From assembly GCA_021734395.1 (NCBI GenBank), contig JAIPJB010000001.1, positions 124,001 to 188,000 of the forward strand: 64,000 bases of DNA, given 5' to 3'. This DNA is from Candidatus Altimarinota bacterium. GTDB taxonomy: Bacteria > Patescibacteriota > Gracilibacteria > UBA4473. The notes below the pieces were generated by a model that saw only the letters and a list, made by a program, of their open reading frames with translations, was not told the origin of the DNA and searched no databases. Below are positions 41,974 to 50,794 of the stretch, piece after piece. Both the position numbers and the translations under genes were made by a program. How positions within the stretch are numbered: the first letter of the stretch is position 1; every line of letters begins with the position of its first letter.

Positions 41974-44376
41974 ATGATTACAAAAATCCCAAAACTCAAA
42001 GACTTCGGCATATTTCATGACTTTTCTTGGGAAACGGAACTTCCTGAATTCAAAAGATTCAATTTGATTTATGGCTGGAATAGAAGCGGAAAAACAACCA
42101 TTTCCCGCGTTTTTGCGAGTTGCGAAAAAAAATGCACTTATAATAAAGATGAATTTCCACAATATCCTGCATATTTTGACGAAAATGGTAATTTTGAAAA
42201 TGAAGGTGAATTTGAAATCACCACAAGTAGCGACTCTATTGTAAAAAATACAGATATTGCTACCAATGTTTTGCCGATAAAAGTCTTCAATCAAGATTTT
42301 ATTGATAAAAATATTTCTTTTGACCCCTCTGACTCATGCAATCCAATAGTCTATGTAAGTGAACAAGATATTGAAACAAAGAACAAATTAAAACTTCTCA
42401 AAGATCAAATTCAACCGCTTGCAGATAAATATCAAAGTCTAAGAACTTTAAGAGAGGGTGCACAAAAAATTGAGGATAATTTTAGAATATCTCTTGCTCA
42501 AACTATAACGCAACTTCTAACCGACAAAACAAAAAGGGATAGATATTATTCATACGATAAAAGCAAGGTTAAAGAGAAAATTGATGAAATTGGCGTTGAT
42601 AATTTTGCCGACAAAATCCTATCTGACGAAGATAAGAAAGAATATGAGGCAATAAGTAAAAGCGAAGCAGGCAAAACGCAGACCGCATTTTCAGAATATA
42701 ATTTTTCTTTTTCTTTTGACGATGAAGCTATTGATAGTTTCCAAAAGACTTTTGAAAAAATTGAGGCTGTGCTTGGCAAAAAAATTGTTTCGGAAACACT
42801 GGACAGATTAAAAGATGATCAAGTTTTGAATAGTTGGGTAAAACAAGGTTTTGATTTACACAAAACAAAAGAAGAAAAAGAAAAATGTTTATTTTGCCAA
42901 AAGCCCCTAGAAAATGACTTTTTGGCCACACTTTCAAAACATTTCAGCAAAGACTATGAAGATTTGCAAAGCGCAATCACAAGACTGAAAAATGAAATTT
43001 TGAAAATAAAGCGATTAGAGATTACGACAAAAAATGAGGAACTTTATCCTGCTCTAAAAGACAAATATTCAAATAAGGCAAAGGAGCTTAATGAAGTTAT
43101 CAAAAAAATAAATACTTGGATTGACGAAGCGACAAAATCTCTTCAAGAAAAACATGATAACCCCCTTGCCAATATTTCAAACCCCACACAGCCAGAGGAT
43201 TTTTTGTCGTCATACAATGGCGAAATCTTGGAACTGAACAAAATTATCAATGAGCATAACGAAAAAGCAAAAAATCACGCAAGCGAAGTATCGAATGCGC
43301 GAGAAAAACTCGAATTAAATTCAATCGCAACTGCTCTGACAGGTCAGGACTATGAAAAAATGAGGGCTGATTTGGAAGAAGCATTGAAAAATGAAAAAGA
43401 AGCCCTAAACGCAGTCAATAAAAATAATTCCGATATTGCAGAACTTGAAAAACAAACTTCAAACATTGGCAAAGCGATTATAGCTATCAATAAACATCTG
43501 GAAGAATTTTTTGGTAGAAAAGAAATTGAACTCGCATTGGACGGAGATAACAAGGGTTACACGATAAAAAGAGACGGAAAGCCAGCAAAAAATTTGAGTG
43601 AAGGAGAAAAAACCGCAATAGCATTTTCGTATTTTGTCGTAAAAGTTGGTGAAGGCGATTTTGATAAATCAAAGGGAATTATTTTTATTGACGATCCAAT
43701 TTCTAGTTTTGACTCAAACTTCATTTATCACTGTTTTTCAATGATAAACACACATTTCAAAGAAGTTGGACAACTATTTATCTCTACGCACAATTTTCAG
43801 CTTTTCAACTTGGTCAAGGAATGGTTTATCAATAAAAACAATTCAACAAAAAAAGATAACGAAAAACTAAGGTCGGAAAACAAGACGGAAAAGCCAATTC
43901 CTTGCGAGTTTTTCATGGTAGAAAATTTTACTGAATCAGCTGTGAGAAAAGCAAAAATTGTTACACTTGATAAAACTCTACGAAATTATAAATCCGAATA
44001 TCACTTTTTGTTTGCTAAGCTCAAGGAATTTTCAGAAAAACAAGATACGCAATATGAAGATTTTTATACGATTGGAAATATGGCGAGAAGATTTTTTGAT
44101 ATTTTTGCAGATTTTAAGATACCAACAACAGGTGATCAAAAGTCTAAAATGGAAGTATTGATCAAAAATATCAATGATCCTGATGAGAAAATTAGCACTG
44201 TGGACGCTGGCAAGGCATACAAGCTAGTCAATGAGTTTTCTCATAATTCCGACCCAACAAGTACAATCGAGCATAAAGATAAAAGCGAAAGCAAAGACGC
44301 GATTAATATTTTGTTGAATATTGTGAAGGAATCAGACTGCAAACATTACGAAATTTTAAAAAAGAATCTAGAATAA
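41974..44376 (+). CDS. RloC/PrrC-like AAA ATPase, candidate anticodon nuclease
   Basis: 800 aa, AAA_13-type. Walker A GWNRSGKT (34-41), long coiled coils (about 125-540) with a zinc-hook CLFC at 305-308, ABC signature LSEGEKTA (about 540-547), Walker B IIFIDDPISS (about 569-578) and ISTHNFQLF. The hook plus ABC ATPase is the RloC layout. In the C-terminal part, R705-x3-D709 (MARRFFDIF) and H757 (NEFSHNSD) resemble the Arg-Glu-His nuclease triad known for PrrC, with Asp for Glu. RloC cleaves tRNA anticodons on phage or DNA stress. No restriction-modification genes are adjacent. Codon use is far more AT-rich than its neighbours, suggesting transfer. Confidence 0.8.
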   Translation: MITKIPKLKDFGIFHDFSWETELPEFKRFNLIYGWNRSGKTTISRVFASCEKKCTYNKDEFPQYPAYFDENGNFENEGEFEITTSSDSIVKNTDIATNVLPIKVFNQDFIDKNISFDPSDSCNPIVYVSEQDIETKNKLKLLKDQIQPLADKYQSLRTLREGAQKIEDNFRISLAQTITQLLTDKTKRDRYYSYDKSKVKEKIDEIGVDNFADKILSDEDKKEYEAISKSEAGKTQTAFSEYNFSFSFDDEAIDSFQKTFEKIEAVLGKKIVSETLDRLKDDQVLNSWVKQGFDLHKTKEEKEKCLFCQKPLENDFLATLSKHFSKDYEDLQSAITRLKNEILKIKRLEITTKNEELYPALKDKYSNKAKELNEVIKKINTWIDEATKSLQEKHDNPLANISNPTQPEDFLSSYNGEILELNKIINEHNEKAKNHASEVSNAREKLELNSIATALTGQDYEKMRADLEEALKNEKEALNAVNKNNSDIAELEKQTSNIGKAIIAINKHLEEFFGRKEIELALDGDNKGYTIKRDGKPAKNLSEGEKTAIAFSYFVVKVGEGDFDKSKGIIFIDDPISSFDSNFIYHCFSMINTHFKEVGQLFISTHNFQLFNLVKEWFINKNNSTKKDNEKLRSENKTEKPIPCEFFMVENFTESAVRKAKIVTLDKTLRNYKSEYHFLFAKLKEFSEKQDTQYEDFYTIGNMARRFFDIFADFKIPTTGDQKSKMEVLIKNINDPDEKISTVDAGKAYKLVNEFSHNSDPTSTIEHKDKSESKDAINILLNIVKESDCKHYEILKKNLE

Positions 44377-44482
44377 CCGAGTAAATAAAAAAGTAAGGTG
44401 TTTGGGACTACAGGCATTTTATCTCTTTAATTCCCCCCTATCGGCAAGCAGGTCCGCCCAAAACAGAAAAACAAAAGAATCC

Positions 44483-45133
44483 TTATTCTTTCCCGTCCTC
44501 TATCACTTTTTCAACTTTCTGAGAAAAACTCCTGACTAGTTCTTGTATGTTTTCACTTATCTCCAAGATATCTCCAAAAGCAGATATCTCATGAATTTCT
44601 TTTTCGTCCTTCTTCCAGTTCTCTAAAAGAACCAGCGTTTTTTCTCTGAATTCCTCCATTCGTCGGCGAATCGTTTCTGGATTTTGATCGTCTGTCCTTC
44701 CACTTGCCTTCGCCCTCTCCACAATCCTCAAAACCAAACCTTCTTCGTCTTCCTTGTCTTTGGCCGTCAAAGCTATCACTTCAAAATTTCGCCCTTGAGA
44801 TTTCATTAAATTTTCGAGCATTTCCCGCTGAGATTCTGTTCTCGGAAATCCATCAAAGAGAAGCGGCGCTTCGCCAAAAAAATCTCCGGCTTCTTCCTGA
44901 AGAATCTGCTCGACCAAAGGATCGGGAACCAAAAGACCTTTGCTTAAATATTTTTCGGCTTCTTTTCCTACCTTCGTTTCCTTTTTGATCGCACTCCTGA
45001 CCATGGATCCCATCTCAAACTTTTGGTATCCAAATTTCTCTATGAGATGTTCCCCTTGAGTGCCTTTTCCTGCCCCTGGAGCTCCAAAGAGAACAATGTC
45101 AGGAAGACGGGGGAGCGTTTCTTTTTGTTCCAT
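44483..45133 (-). CDS. adk: Adenylate kinase-like nucleoside monophosphate kinase (second copy)
   Basis: 216 aa. P-loop FGAPGAGKGTQGEHL (about 16-30), FEMGSMVRSAIKKE, LLFDGFPRTESQREMLE (canonical GFPR) and LVLRIVERAKASGRTDD, with a short LID lacking cysteines. Closely similar in layout to the adk at 41219, so likely a paralogue; which one is the main enzyme cannot be told. Tail of about 30 charged residues. It is separated from the first copy by the AT-rich RloC-like gene; the 106-base gap before it holds no gene. Confidence 0.88.
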   Translation of the reverse strand: MEQKETLPRLPDIVLFGAPGAGKGTQGEHLIEKFGYQKFEMGSMVRSAIKKETKVGKEAEKYLSKGLLVPDPLVEQILQEEAGDFFGEAPLLFDGFPRTESQREMLENLMKSQGRNFEVIALTAKDKEDEEGLVLRIVERAKASGRTDDQNPETIRRRMEEFREKTLVLLENWKKDEKEIHEISAFGDILEISENIQELVRSFSQKVEKVIEDGKE

Positions 45134-45219
45134 GGATAAATATTTTCAGTAAAATACAAATATTTGCGTATAAGTCAACTCTTTGTATTCGGTGATTATC
45201 CCTTAACAGCAATAAAACA

Positions 45220-45375
45220 GTCATTCCAGCCTGCCTGCCGGCAGGCAGGCTTGTCTGGAATCCTGGGGGGAGACTCCTTATTTTTAAGCGCCAGCGCCCA
45301 TCTCTTGTGAGTGCGCCGCTAAACGCTTGCCAGAACAAATCTTACCTCCTCGGATTCTGGACGAGCCAGAATGAC
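45220..45375. repeat. GTCAT...ATGAC repeat element, long variant
   Basis: Begins GTCATTCCAG with a perfect GCCTGCCTGCC/GGCAGGCAGGC palindrome inside a CCAG.../...CTGG stem, and ends GGATTCTGGACGAGCCAG-AATGAC. The 156-bp copy has extra sequence between its two end hairpins (45265-45345). It fills most of the gap between adk2 and nrdR; no gene is present there. Confidence 0.8.
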
Positions 45376-45417
45376 TTTTGGGTGGAAGTTTTCTTGAGAG
45401 AAGAGTGAGCTTGGATT

Positions 45418-45867
45418 CTATTTTTCCTTAAACAATTTCTCAAATTCCTTCTGAAACATCTCCATATCCTTAAACCGACGATACACCGAAGCGAACCGAA
45501 TGTAGGCAATCTCATCGATATCACGCAGCATTTCCATCACGTCTTCTCCGATTCGTTTGGAAGGAATGACCTTTTCGACAGCCCATCTTTCTTCCATTTC
45601 CGAAAGCTTCTCGCGGATTTTTTCGAGTGATACGGGTCGCTTCCCGCAGGCAATGAGAATGCCTTTCTCGAGTTTTTCCCGATCGTAGGGCTCGAGTACG
45701 CCGTCTTTTTTCTCGATCATGAGATTGGTCGTCCCGATTCGCTCAAACGTCGTAAACCGAAATCCGCATTCCGGACATTCGCGACGACGACGAATAGAGC
45801 TCCCGCTATCAGAAACTCGGGAATCAATGACCTTGCTGTCTTCAAAGCCGCAGCTGGGACACTTCAT
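45418..45867 (-). CDS. nrdR: Transcriptional repressor NrdR
   Basis: 149 aa. Represses ribonucleotide reductase genes when dATP is bound. A zinc ribbon (CPSCGF at residue 3, CPECGFRFTTFER at 31-43) and an ATP-cone (VLEPYDREKLEKGILIACGKRPVS, about 57-80) are followed by IDEIAYIRFASVYRRFKDM, all typical. No NrdR boxes were identified in the window and no nrd genes are present. Confidence 0.96.
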   Translation of the reverse strand: MKCPSCGFEDSKVIDSRVSDSGSSIRRRRECPECGFRFTTFERIGTTNLMIEKKDGVLEPYDREKLEKGILIACGKRPVSLEKIREKLSEMEERWAVEKVIPSKRIGEDVMEMLRDIDEIAYIRFASVYRRFKDMEMFQKEFEKLFKEK

Positions 45868-45975
45868 TTAATGAATAATGACGAATGAACAATGAAGAAT
45901 AGATTCTTTTGTTCCCCAGAAAAGAATATCAGTTTCGAACCCGCAAAACAAACTTCTGAAATTTTTATTTATATT

Positions 45976-46419
45976 TCACGAGCCAAATCTTTTCAGCGCC
46001 TGCCGTGCTTCTCGATCCAGCGCACGCTCTTTGAGAATCTGTTTTTTCTCGTGCCTCTTTTTTCCTTTTCCGACAATGATTTCGCACTTGATCTGAGGCC
46101 CTTTGGTGTAGATCTTGGTCGGCGCTACGGTGCGTCCTTTTTCGTGCAGTTTTGCGGCGAGTTTTTCGATTTCCCGCTGATGAAGTAATAATTTCCGAGG
46201 TCGAGACCGATCTTGATCGGTCGAAGCATAACGCCAGGGCGGTATTTTACAGCCTTCCAGCCAAGCTTCCCCTCGATCAATTTTGACCCATGCGCCACGC
46301 AGATTTCCATTGCTTCCGCGCAGGGATTTGACCTCCCATCCTTCCAATACAATCCCCGCCTCGAAAGTATCGAGAATTTCATAATCATAGAAGACGCGTT
46401 TGTTTTGGAGGAGAATCAT
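45976..46419 (-). CDS. smpB: SsrA-binding protein SmpB
   Basis: 147 aa. Binds tmRNA for trans-translation rescue of stalled ribosomes. NKRVFYDYEILDTFEAGIVLEGWEVKSLR (about 6-34), HQREIEKLAAKLHEKGRTVAPTKIY (about 80-104), KCEIIVGKGKKRHEKKQ and the basic C-terminal tail LKERALDREARQALKR are family signatures. tmRNA itself was not found in the window. About 100 bases of low-complexity sequence (ATGAATAATGACGAATGAACAATG type) separate it from nrdR. Confidence 0.96.
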   Translation of the reverse strand: MILLQNKRVFYDYEILDTFEAGIVLEGWEVKSLRGSNGNLRGAWVKIDRGEAWLEGCKIPPWRYASTDQDRSRPRKLLLHQREIEKLAAKLHEKGRTVAPTKIYTKGPQIKCEIIVGKGKKRHEKKQILKERALDREARQALKRFGS

Positions 46420-46431
46420 GAAAGAAAGAGT

Positions 46432-46507
46432 GTCATTCCGGACTTGATCCGGAATCTCCTTTTCTCCACAGATGAAGAATGAGATCCTGAAACAAGTTCA
46501 GGATGAC
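46432..46507. repeat. GTCAT...ATGAC repeat element
   Basis: GTCATTCCGGACTTGATCCGGAAT (arms TTCCGGA/TCCGGAA) then, after a 20-base link, GATCCTGAAACAAGTTCAGGATGAC (arms TCCTGAA/TTCAGGA). 76 bp. It lies between smpB and the Cys-rich gene, upstream of smpB. Confidence 0.85.
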
Positions 46508-46544
46508 ATATACAAGATTCTGAAGAAAAATTCCAATTCTCGCC

Positions 46545-48200
46545 TTATTTGACAACATTCAAGTAGTCCTCTTCGCACAAGATCCGACCGTCATACTCAG
46601 GCGGCCATCCGGTCTGAATTTCTTTCTGACACTTCCCGCAGTGGGTCGTGCGCAGAGTCCCATCAAAGGGCAGCCAACGGAAATTTTCCTGCAGACGATG
46701 AATGTAGTAGGTGTGAGGAAGAGGAAAAGAAAGTTTCTGGCAGAACTCAATATCTGCTGGCTGAATCTGAAACGGTTTTTCAAACGCTTCGTGCCAAAAA
46801 ATTTTCCCTTTCAGCTCCTCTGAGGAAGAAATATCAAAGCTTGAATCCGGAATATCTTTCGGCGAAAGATATTCGGACGTTCGTTTTTCAAAATGTTCTT
46901 GGGGGCGAAATCCCTGCTTTTGGACCTCTTCTTCCGAGAGAGGGAAATACATCGCCGACCAGCTTTCCTGATACGGATTGGGCGCAAAATATCCGGGAAA
47001 AAAAGAATCATACTCTCCTGTTTTTTGCATGTGATCGAGAATTTTTTGGCGCAGGGATTCGTATTCTTCGGGCGAGTAGGGTTTATTGAAAATATGATAT
47101 TTTTTGCCCACCAGTCCCGAGCACCCAAAACAGTACTCACACTGAAAGCAGTATCCACAGTAGTCCAAAAAACGTGACTGATTGCACCAGTACGACCAGC
47201 GAATTTGGTAGGTATGATCCTGGCAGAGCGAATTGCAATACCCCAGCTCTGACTCAAACGTACTCATGATGTCGAGCGATGTTTTCACATCCAGCGCTCC
47301 TCGCACGCAATTGAAACAGTCTTCAAATTCCGAAACAAAAAAGCAGGAGTGACAGTTTTTATTGTTCTCCAAAAAGTTTCCCACGCAGTTTTCGCATTTA
47401 TCGATGTAGAGCGCCCGATGAAACGCCAACTCCCGCATCATCTGCGCGAAGTGCTTTTTGGCCTGGAGATATATTGTGCGCGAAGCAAAATTCCACTTTT
47501 CTTTTTCGATCTGAAACTGTTCTTTGGTCAACTGTTTGTTGCCCACGCAATATTGTTTGTCTCGCAGATTAGAGCAAAAAAGACAGTTCGAGCAATTCCG
47601 ACAGTCGTAGAGAAAAGCGCTGTTGCGACAGTTTTTACAGTTCAGCGCGTACAGCACTTCAAAGCAATTTTTACAGTTGATCAGATCCGCACACAGCTCG
47701 CTGTCCCAGGCAAACGTGCAAAACTGACAATCCCGCACTCCGACTGTCCGATAGCAGTATTTGAGATCTTCGTTTTCGACCCCCGAATGACACAAGTAGC
47801 AATCTTTGCCGTACCACCAGTCATCAGTGTATTCGCAATTCTGGTTTCCAGCACCGGTCTTGTGTGGCAGGGGGCTGCGCTGAAAAAACTCCCACATCTG
47901 CTGAAAAACTTCTTTCTTTTCATCAAAATCTGCTCCTGGAGGGTCAGCATGCTGTACCCATTCGTCTTTATGCCATACCGGATAGGGACACTTTTTACTG
48001 AAAACGGAAATCAGAAGTTTCCCCGTTTTATCGCATTTCCGACGGTGCAGATTCCAGTGATGCCAAAAGGCTCCCAAATGACGAATCCTGTAGCGGGGAG
48101 CAATCGTTGGTAACCCTTGTACGTGTAATTTTTCCCGAAGCTGGATCTCGAAATCTGATGTTTCAAATTCCTCTCCCGTCATCGCACATTTCCTTTTCAT
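46545..48200 (-). CDS. Cysteine-rich (37 Cys) protein of unknown function
   Basis: 551 aa with about 37 cysteines, mostly as C-x2-C pairs in repeated short units from residue 125 to 370 (e.g. NCKNCFEVLYALNCKNCRNS, CRNCSNCLFCSNL, CENCVGNFLENNKNCHSC, CGYCFQCEYCFGCSG). Aromatic residues (F, Y, W) alternate with the pairs, suggesting stacked zinc knuckles. N-terminal KRKCAMTGEEFETS and C-terminal THCGKCQKEIQTGW...ILCEEDY look like separate zinc ribbons. Related proteins occur in CPR genomes, sometimes mislabelled CaiB/BaiF; I know no function. Its start overlaps the dnaG stop by 4 bases, so the two are co-translated. Confidence 0.75.
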   Translation of the reverse strand: MKRKCAMTGEEFETSDFEIQLREKLHVQGLPTIAPRYRIRHLGAFWHHWNLHRRKCDKTGKLLISVFSKKCPYPVWHKDEWVQHADPPGADFDEKKEVFQQMWEFFQRSPLPHKTGAGNQNCEYTDDWWYGKDCYLCHSGVENEDLKYCYRTVGVRDCQFCTFAWDSELCADLINCKNCFEVLYALNCKNCRNSAFLYDCRNCSNCLFCSNLRDKQYCVGNKQLTKEQFQIEKEKWNFASRTIYLQAKKHFAQMMRELAFHRALYIDKCENCVGNFLENNKNCHSCFFVSEFEDCFNCVRGALDVKTSLDIMSTFESELGYCNSLCQDHTYQIRWSYWCNQSRFLDYCGYCFQCEYCFGCSGLVGKKYHIFNKPYSPEEYESLRQKILDHMQKTGEYDSFFPGYFAPNPYQESWSAMYFPLSEEEVQKQGFRPQEHFEKRTSEYLSPKDIPDSSFDISSSEELKGKIFWHEAFEKPFQIQPADIEFCQKLSFPLPHTYYIHRLQENFRWLPFDGTLRTTHCGKCQKEIQTGWPPEYDGRILCEEDYLNVVK

Positions 48201-49873
48201 GAACTAAAATTCTGACGAATTCTGCGAGCTTGTTCCAGACGATCTTGGTTTTGTTTTTGTTTCTGCAGCTGGATCAAAAATGTTTCGAAGTCTCTCTGTA
48301 AAATTTCTGATCCTACTCCCTCGCCGTACAAATTTTCCTGATAGAGTTCCCACGCATAGAGTGTTTTTCTTTCTTCTTCGGAAAGCTCTTCTCCAATGAT
48401 TTTTTTCTCCAGTATTTCTCGTGGGACTCCCGTCAAAGATCCCAGTACTTTATCGGTAACCTTCTCCTCAAAGAAATTCCAATACGCACTTAAAAAACCA
48501 ACAAAACAAGCTTCTCTTTCCGGTTTTTGAGATTTGGTATCGGTCTTCTTTTCGCGGGGAAGACGAGGATTTTTTTTCTGCGCTGAAAATTTCTGAAATT
48601 CCTCTTCGACAATAGACTTGGGGCGATTGATTTTTTTGGAAATCTTGCTGAGTAATTCATCTCGTTCCACCGGCCGAGAAACGAGGCTCAGAAAGAAAAA
48701 AATTGCATCGAGAAACTTTTTTTCGCCTTCGATCGTCTCGTCTAAATATTTTTCTGAGAATTTCTGAAACAGAAAGAACAGTGCATTTTTGGCATTCGCA
48801 ATAACTTTTTTGAGCTTTTCTGGACCTTGCTGTGCCAAATCATCCAGATCCTTTACGTCCTCCAGATCGATAATAAAAGGATTGAGTTCTAAGCGGAGAA
48901 TCATTTCAACCGCGCGCAATGTTGCTCGCTTTCCCGCCACATCCGAATCAAAAGCCACATACATATTTTTGGTGAGGCGCTTGAGAAGTCGCAAATGATC
49001 GTCCGTCAAAGACGTCCCACAGGTCGCAACGGTGTGCAAAAATCCGGCACTATGAGCCGAAATAACATCAAAATTTCCTTCGACTAAGATCACCGCATCT
49101 TTTTCCCGAATTATATTTCTCGCTCGATCAAATCCAAAAAGCGTCGATGATTTATGATAGACTGGATTTTCCGGAGAGTTTACATACTTTGCGACATTCT
49201 CCCGACCGGACAAATCTCGCCCGGTAAACGCGATAATTTTTTTGCTGTCCCGATGATCAAAAATCGGAATAATCAGACGTTCAAAAAAACGGTCGCGCAT
49301 TTTTTTGTCTCCAAATTCTCGCTCAAAGGCAACCCCTGATCGGGTAATATCTGATTCGGAGAATCCTTCTTCCAATAAAAATTTTGTCAGTCCATCAGGC
49401 TTTTCGCCGCCATACCCCAATTTCCATTCACGAATAGCTTTGGCAGATATTCCTCGATCTTTCAGGTAATTTTGGGCTTTCTCGGAGTTTTGCAATTGAT
49501 TTGCAAAAAATTCAGAAGCCTTTTTGTGGAGAGCAAAAATATCTTTTTTTTCTTCTTTGCTCGGTCCTTTTTGAGTTCCAAACTGTTTGGGGATCTCAAG
49601 TCCGGCCATGTCGGCCAGCATTTCGATTGCTTCAGGAAAGCTCAGGTTTTCTGCCCGTTCCACAAAAGAAATGACATCGCCCCCTTCCGCTACGCCGAAG
49701 TCATACCAAAATTGCTTGTCAGGAGACACACAAAAACTGGGTGTTCGCTCATTGCGAAAAGGCGAACGACACATGTAATTTTTCCCTGATTTTTTCAAAT
49801 CCGGAGCGTAGCGCTTCGCTATTTCGACAATGTCGATTCTGTTTTTAAGATCTTCGAGAAAACGGTCGTTCAT
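48197..49873 (-). CDS. dnaG: DNA primase DnaG with altered zinc-finger residues
   Basis: 558 aa. Makes RNA primers at the replication fork. The N-terminal zinc-binding fold is recognisable (GKNYMCRSPFRNERTPSF, KQFWYDFGVAEGGDV) but the four ligand positions (C, H, C, C in E. coli C40, H43, C61, C64) read S37, R40, D58 and V61 with identical spacing. The core is normal: LGYGG, IIPIFDHRDSKKIIAFTGR, KYVNSPENPVYHKSS, TOPRIM EGNFDVISAHSAG and AFDSDVAGKRATLRA. The C-terminal helicase-binding region is short. rpoD, which often follows dnaG, is absent; the Cys-rich gene takes that place. Confidence 0.95.
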   Translation of the reverse strand: MNDRFLEDLKNRIDIVEIAKRYAPDLKKSGKNYMCRSPFRNERTPSFCVSPDKQFWYDFGVAEGGDVISFVERAENLSFPEAIEMLADMAGLEIPKQFGTQKGPSKEEKKDIFALHKKASEFFANQLQNSEKAQNYLKDRGISAKAIREWKLGYGGEKPDGLTKFLLEEGFSESDITRSGVAFEREFGDKKMRDRFFERLIIPIFDHRDSKKIIAFTGRDLSGRENVAKYVNSPENPVYHKSSTLFGFDRARNIIREKDAVILVEGNFDVISAHSAGFLHTVATCGTSLTDDHLRLLKRLTKNMYVAFDSDVAGKRATLRAVEMILRLELNPFIIDLEDVKDLDDLAQQGPEKLKKVIANAKNALFFLFQKFSEKYLDETIEGEKKFLDAIFFFLSLVSRPVERDELLSKISKKINRPKSIVEEEFQKFSAQKKNPRLPREKKTDTKSQKPEREACFVGFLSAYWNFFEEKVTDKVLGSLTGVPREILEKKIIGEELSEEERKTLYAWELYQENLYGEGVGSEILQRDFETFLIQLQKQKQNQDRLEQARRIRQNFSS

Positions 49874-49889
49874 AAGAATCGTTTGTTAA

Positions 49890-50207
49890 TTACTGACATC
49901 CCCCCACAGGGACACAATCTTCATCGCAGCCTTTTATGAAGGGACTTGTTCCCTCTACGCAATTATACATTGTTTCCGCGCAGAGCTCTCCTCGGCAACA
50001 TTGCCCTTCCCGGAAAGTACATTCTTCCTCTCTTACTCTTCCCTGATCAGAAACTGGTTTTTTACTTTTTTCCGCTTCCCTCTCCTGATCATAAGGAGAA
50101 TCTTGTGCTTTTGATGGTATGTCCTGGGTTGGAGTATCTGAAGGCTGAGAAGAAGTACATCCACCCAAAAGAAACAAAAAAACGAATATTGAAATTATTT
50201 TTTTCAT
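49890..50207 (-). CDS. Lipoprotein with cysteine-rich C-terminus
   Basis: 105 aa from ATG 50207 (MKKIISIFVFLFLLGGC). A clear lipoprotein signal with lipobox LLGGC (Cys17) is followed by a Ser/Pro/Asp/Lys linker (about 18-60) and a compact C-terminal cysteine-rich domain (ECTFREGQCCRGELCAETMYNC...DEDCVPVGGC) of about 45 residues with ten cysteines, probably disulfide-bonded outside the membrane. No family recognised. It lies 16 bases upstream of dnaG on the same strand and could be the first gene of a lipoprotein-dnaG-Cys-rich unit. Confidence 0.65.
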   Translation of the reverse strand: MKKIISIFVFLFLLGGCTSSQPSDTPTQDIPSKAQDSPYDQEREAEKSKKPVSDQGRVREEECTFREGQCCRGELCAETMYNCVEGTSPFIKGCDEDCVPVGGCQ

Positions 50208-50260
50208 ACAAAGAAAATTTTTCTCTTTACTTTTGCCTTTTCTTTTCCTAAAAAGCAAGG

Positions 50261-50627
50261 GCTCTTTGGAAGTTGTCGCTCCGCCTCCGGCGGAGAGGAA
50301 AGTCCGAGCCACACAAAAGACTCAAAGACCGTTCACAACGGCTAGACGTACTGGAAACGGTGCGTGATGGAAAGTGGCGCAGAAATTATACGATCTCGTG
50401 CTTGCGCGGGAAGTCGGTGAAATATCCTGGGGGTGATACTCCAGGGGTGACGTGTCGCAAGATACGTCAGTGCTAAACCCCTTTGGTGGAGAAGCAGGGG
50501 GCGCATTTTGGAGAAGAAGGGTCTTTTCTTTTTTGATCCCAAAATGCTCCTGCCGATGGCGAGAATGAGTAATCATTCCGACCAGAGAAATGACAACCTC
50601 GACAGAACTCGGCTTACCAAAAAGAGC
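50261..50627 (+). ncRNA. rnpB: RNase P RNA (class A)
   Basis: The ends pair as P1 (GCTCTTTGG with CCAAAAAGAGC). The universally conserved GAGGAAAGTCCGAGC follows the GCTCCGCC/GGCGGAG P3 stem, and the 3' conserved ACAGAAcTCGGCTTAC precedes P1. GGAAACGGTGCG... and the long P10-P15 region are typical of type A RNA. Catalytic subunit working with RnpA (7889). About 367 nt. It is divergent from the lipoprotein gene. Confidence 0.95.
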
Positions 50628-50638
50628 AACACAATAAG

Positions 50639-50674
50639 AACAAGAGTTGATTCTTCACGATCTCTCTTGTTTTT
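50639..50674 (+). terminator. rnpB terminator
   Basis: AACAAGAG (50639-50646) pairs with CTCTTGTT (50664-50671), followed by TTTG. Located 12 bases after the mature rnpB 3' end. The remaining 50675-50794 shows no gene. Confidence 0.75.
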
Positions 50675-50794
50675 GCTGTATTCCAAATTTTCAGGATCAT
50701 TGGTGTCCCCTTTTCTCTTTTTCCATTATAAATAGAGAATTGAATTTTTTTCTTGCCCCTTTACAAAGATCGATCTTTGGGATAGGAAGGGGGT

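Noticed and set aside
41219-45133. Toxin-antitoxin module formed by the RloC-like gene and a neighbouring adk
   Set aside because: The adk genes are full, canonical kinases on the opposite strand; there is no small antitoxin-like gene beside the ATPase.
50322-50576. Open frames on the minus strand across rnpB
   Set aside because: The region is RNase P RNA with both conserved ends; the frames are chance.
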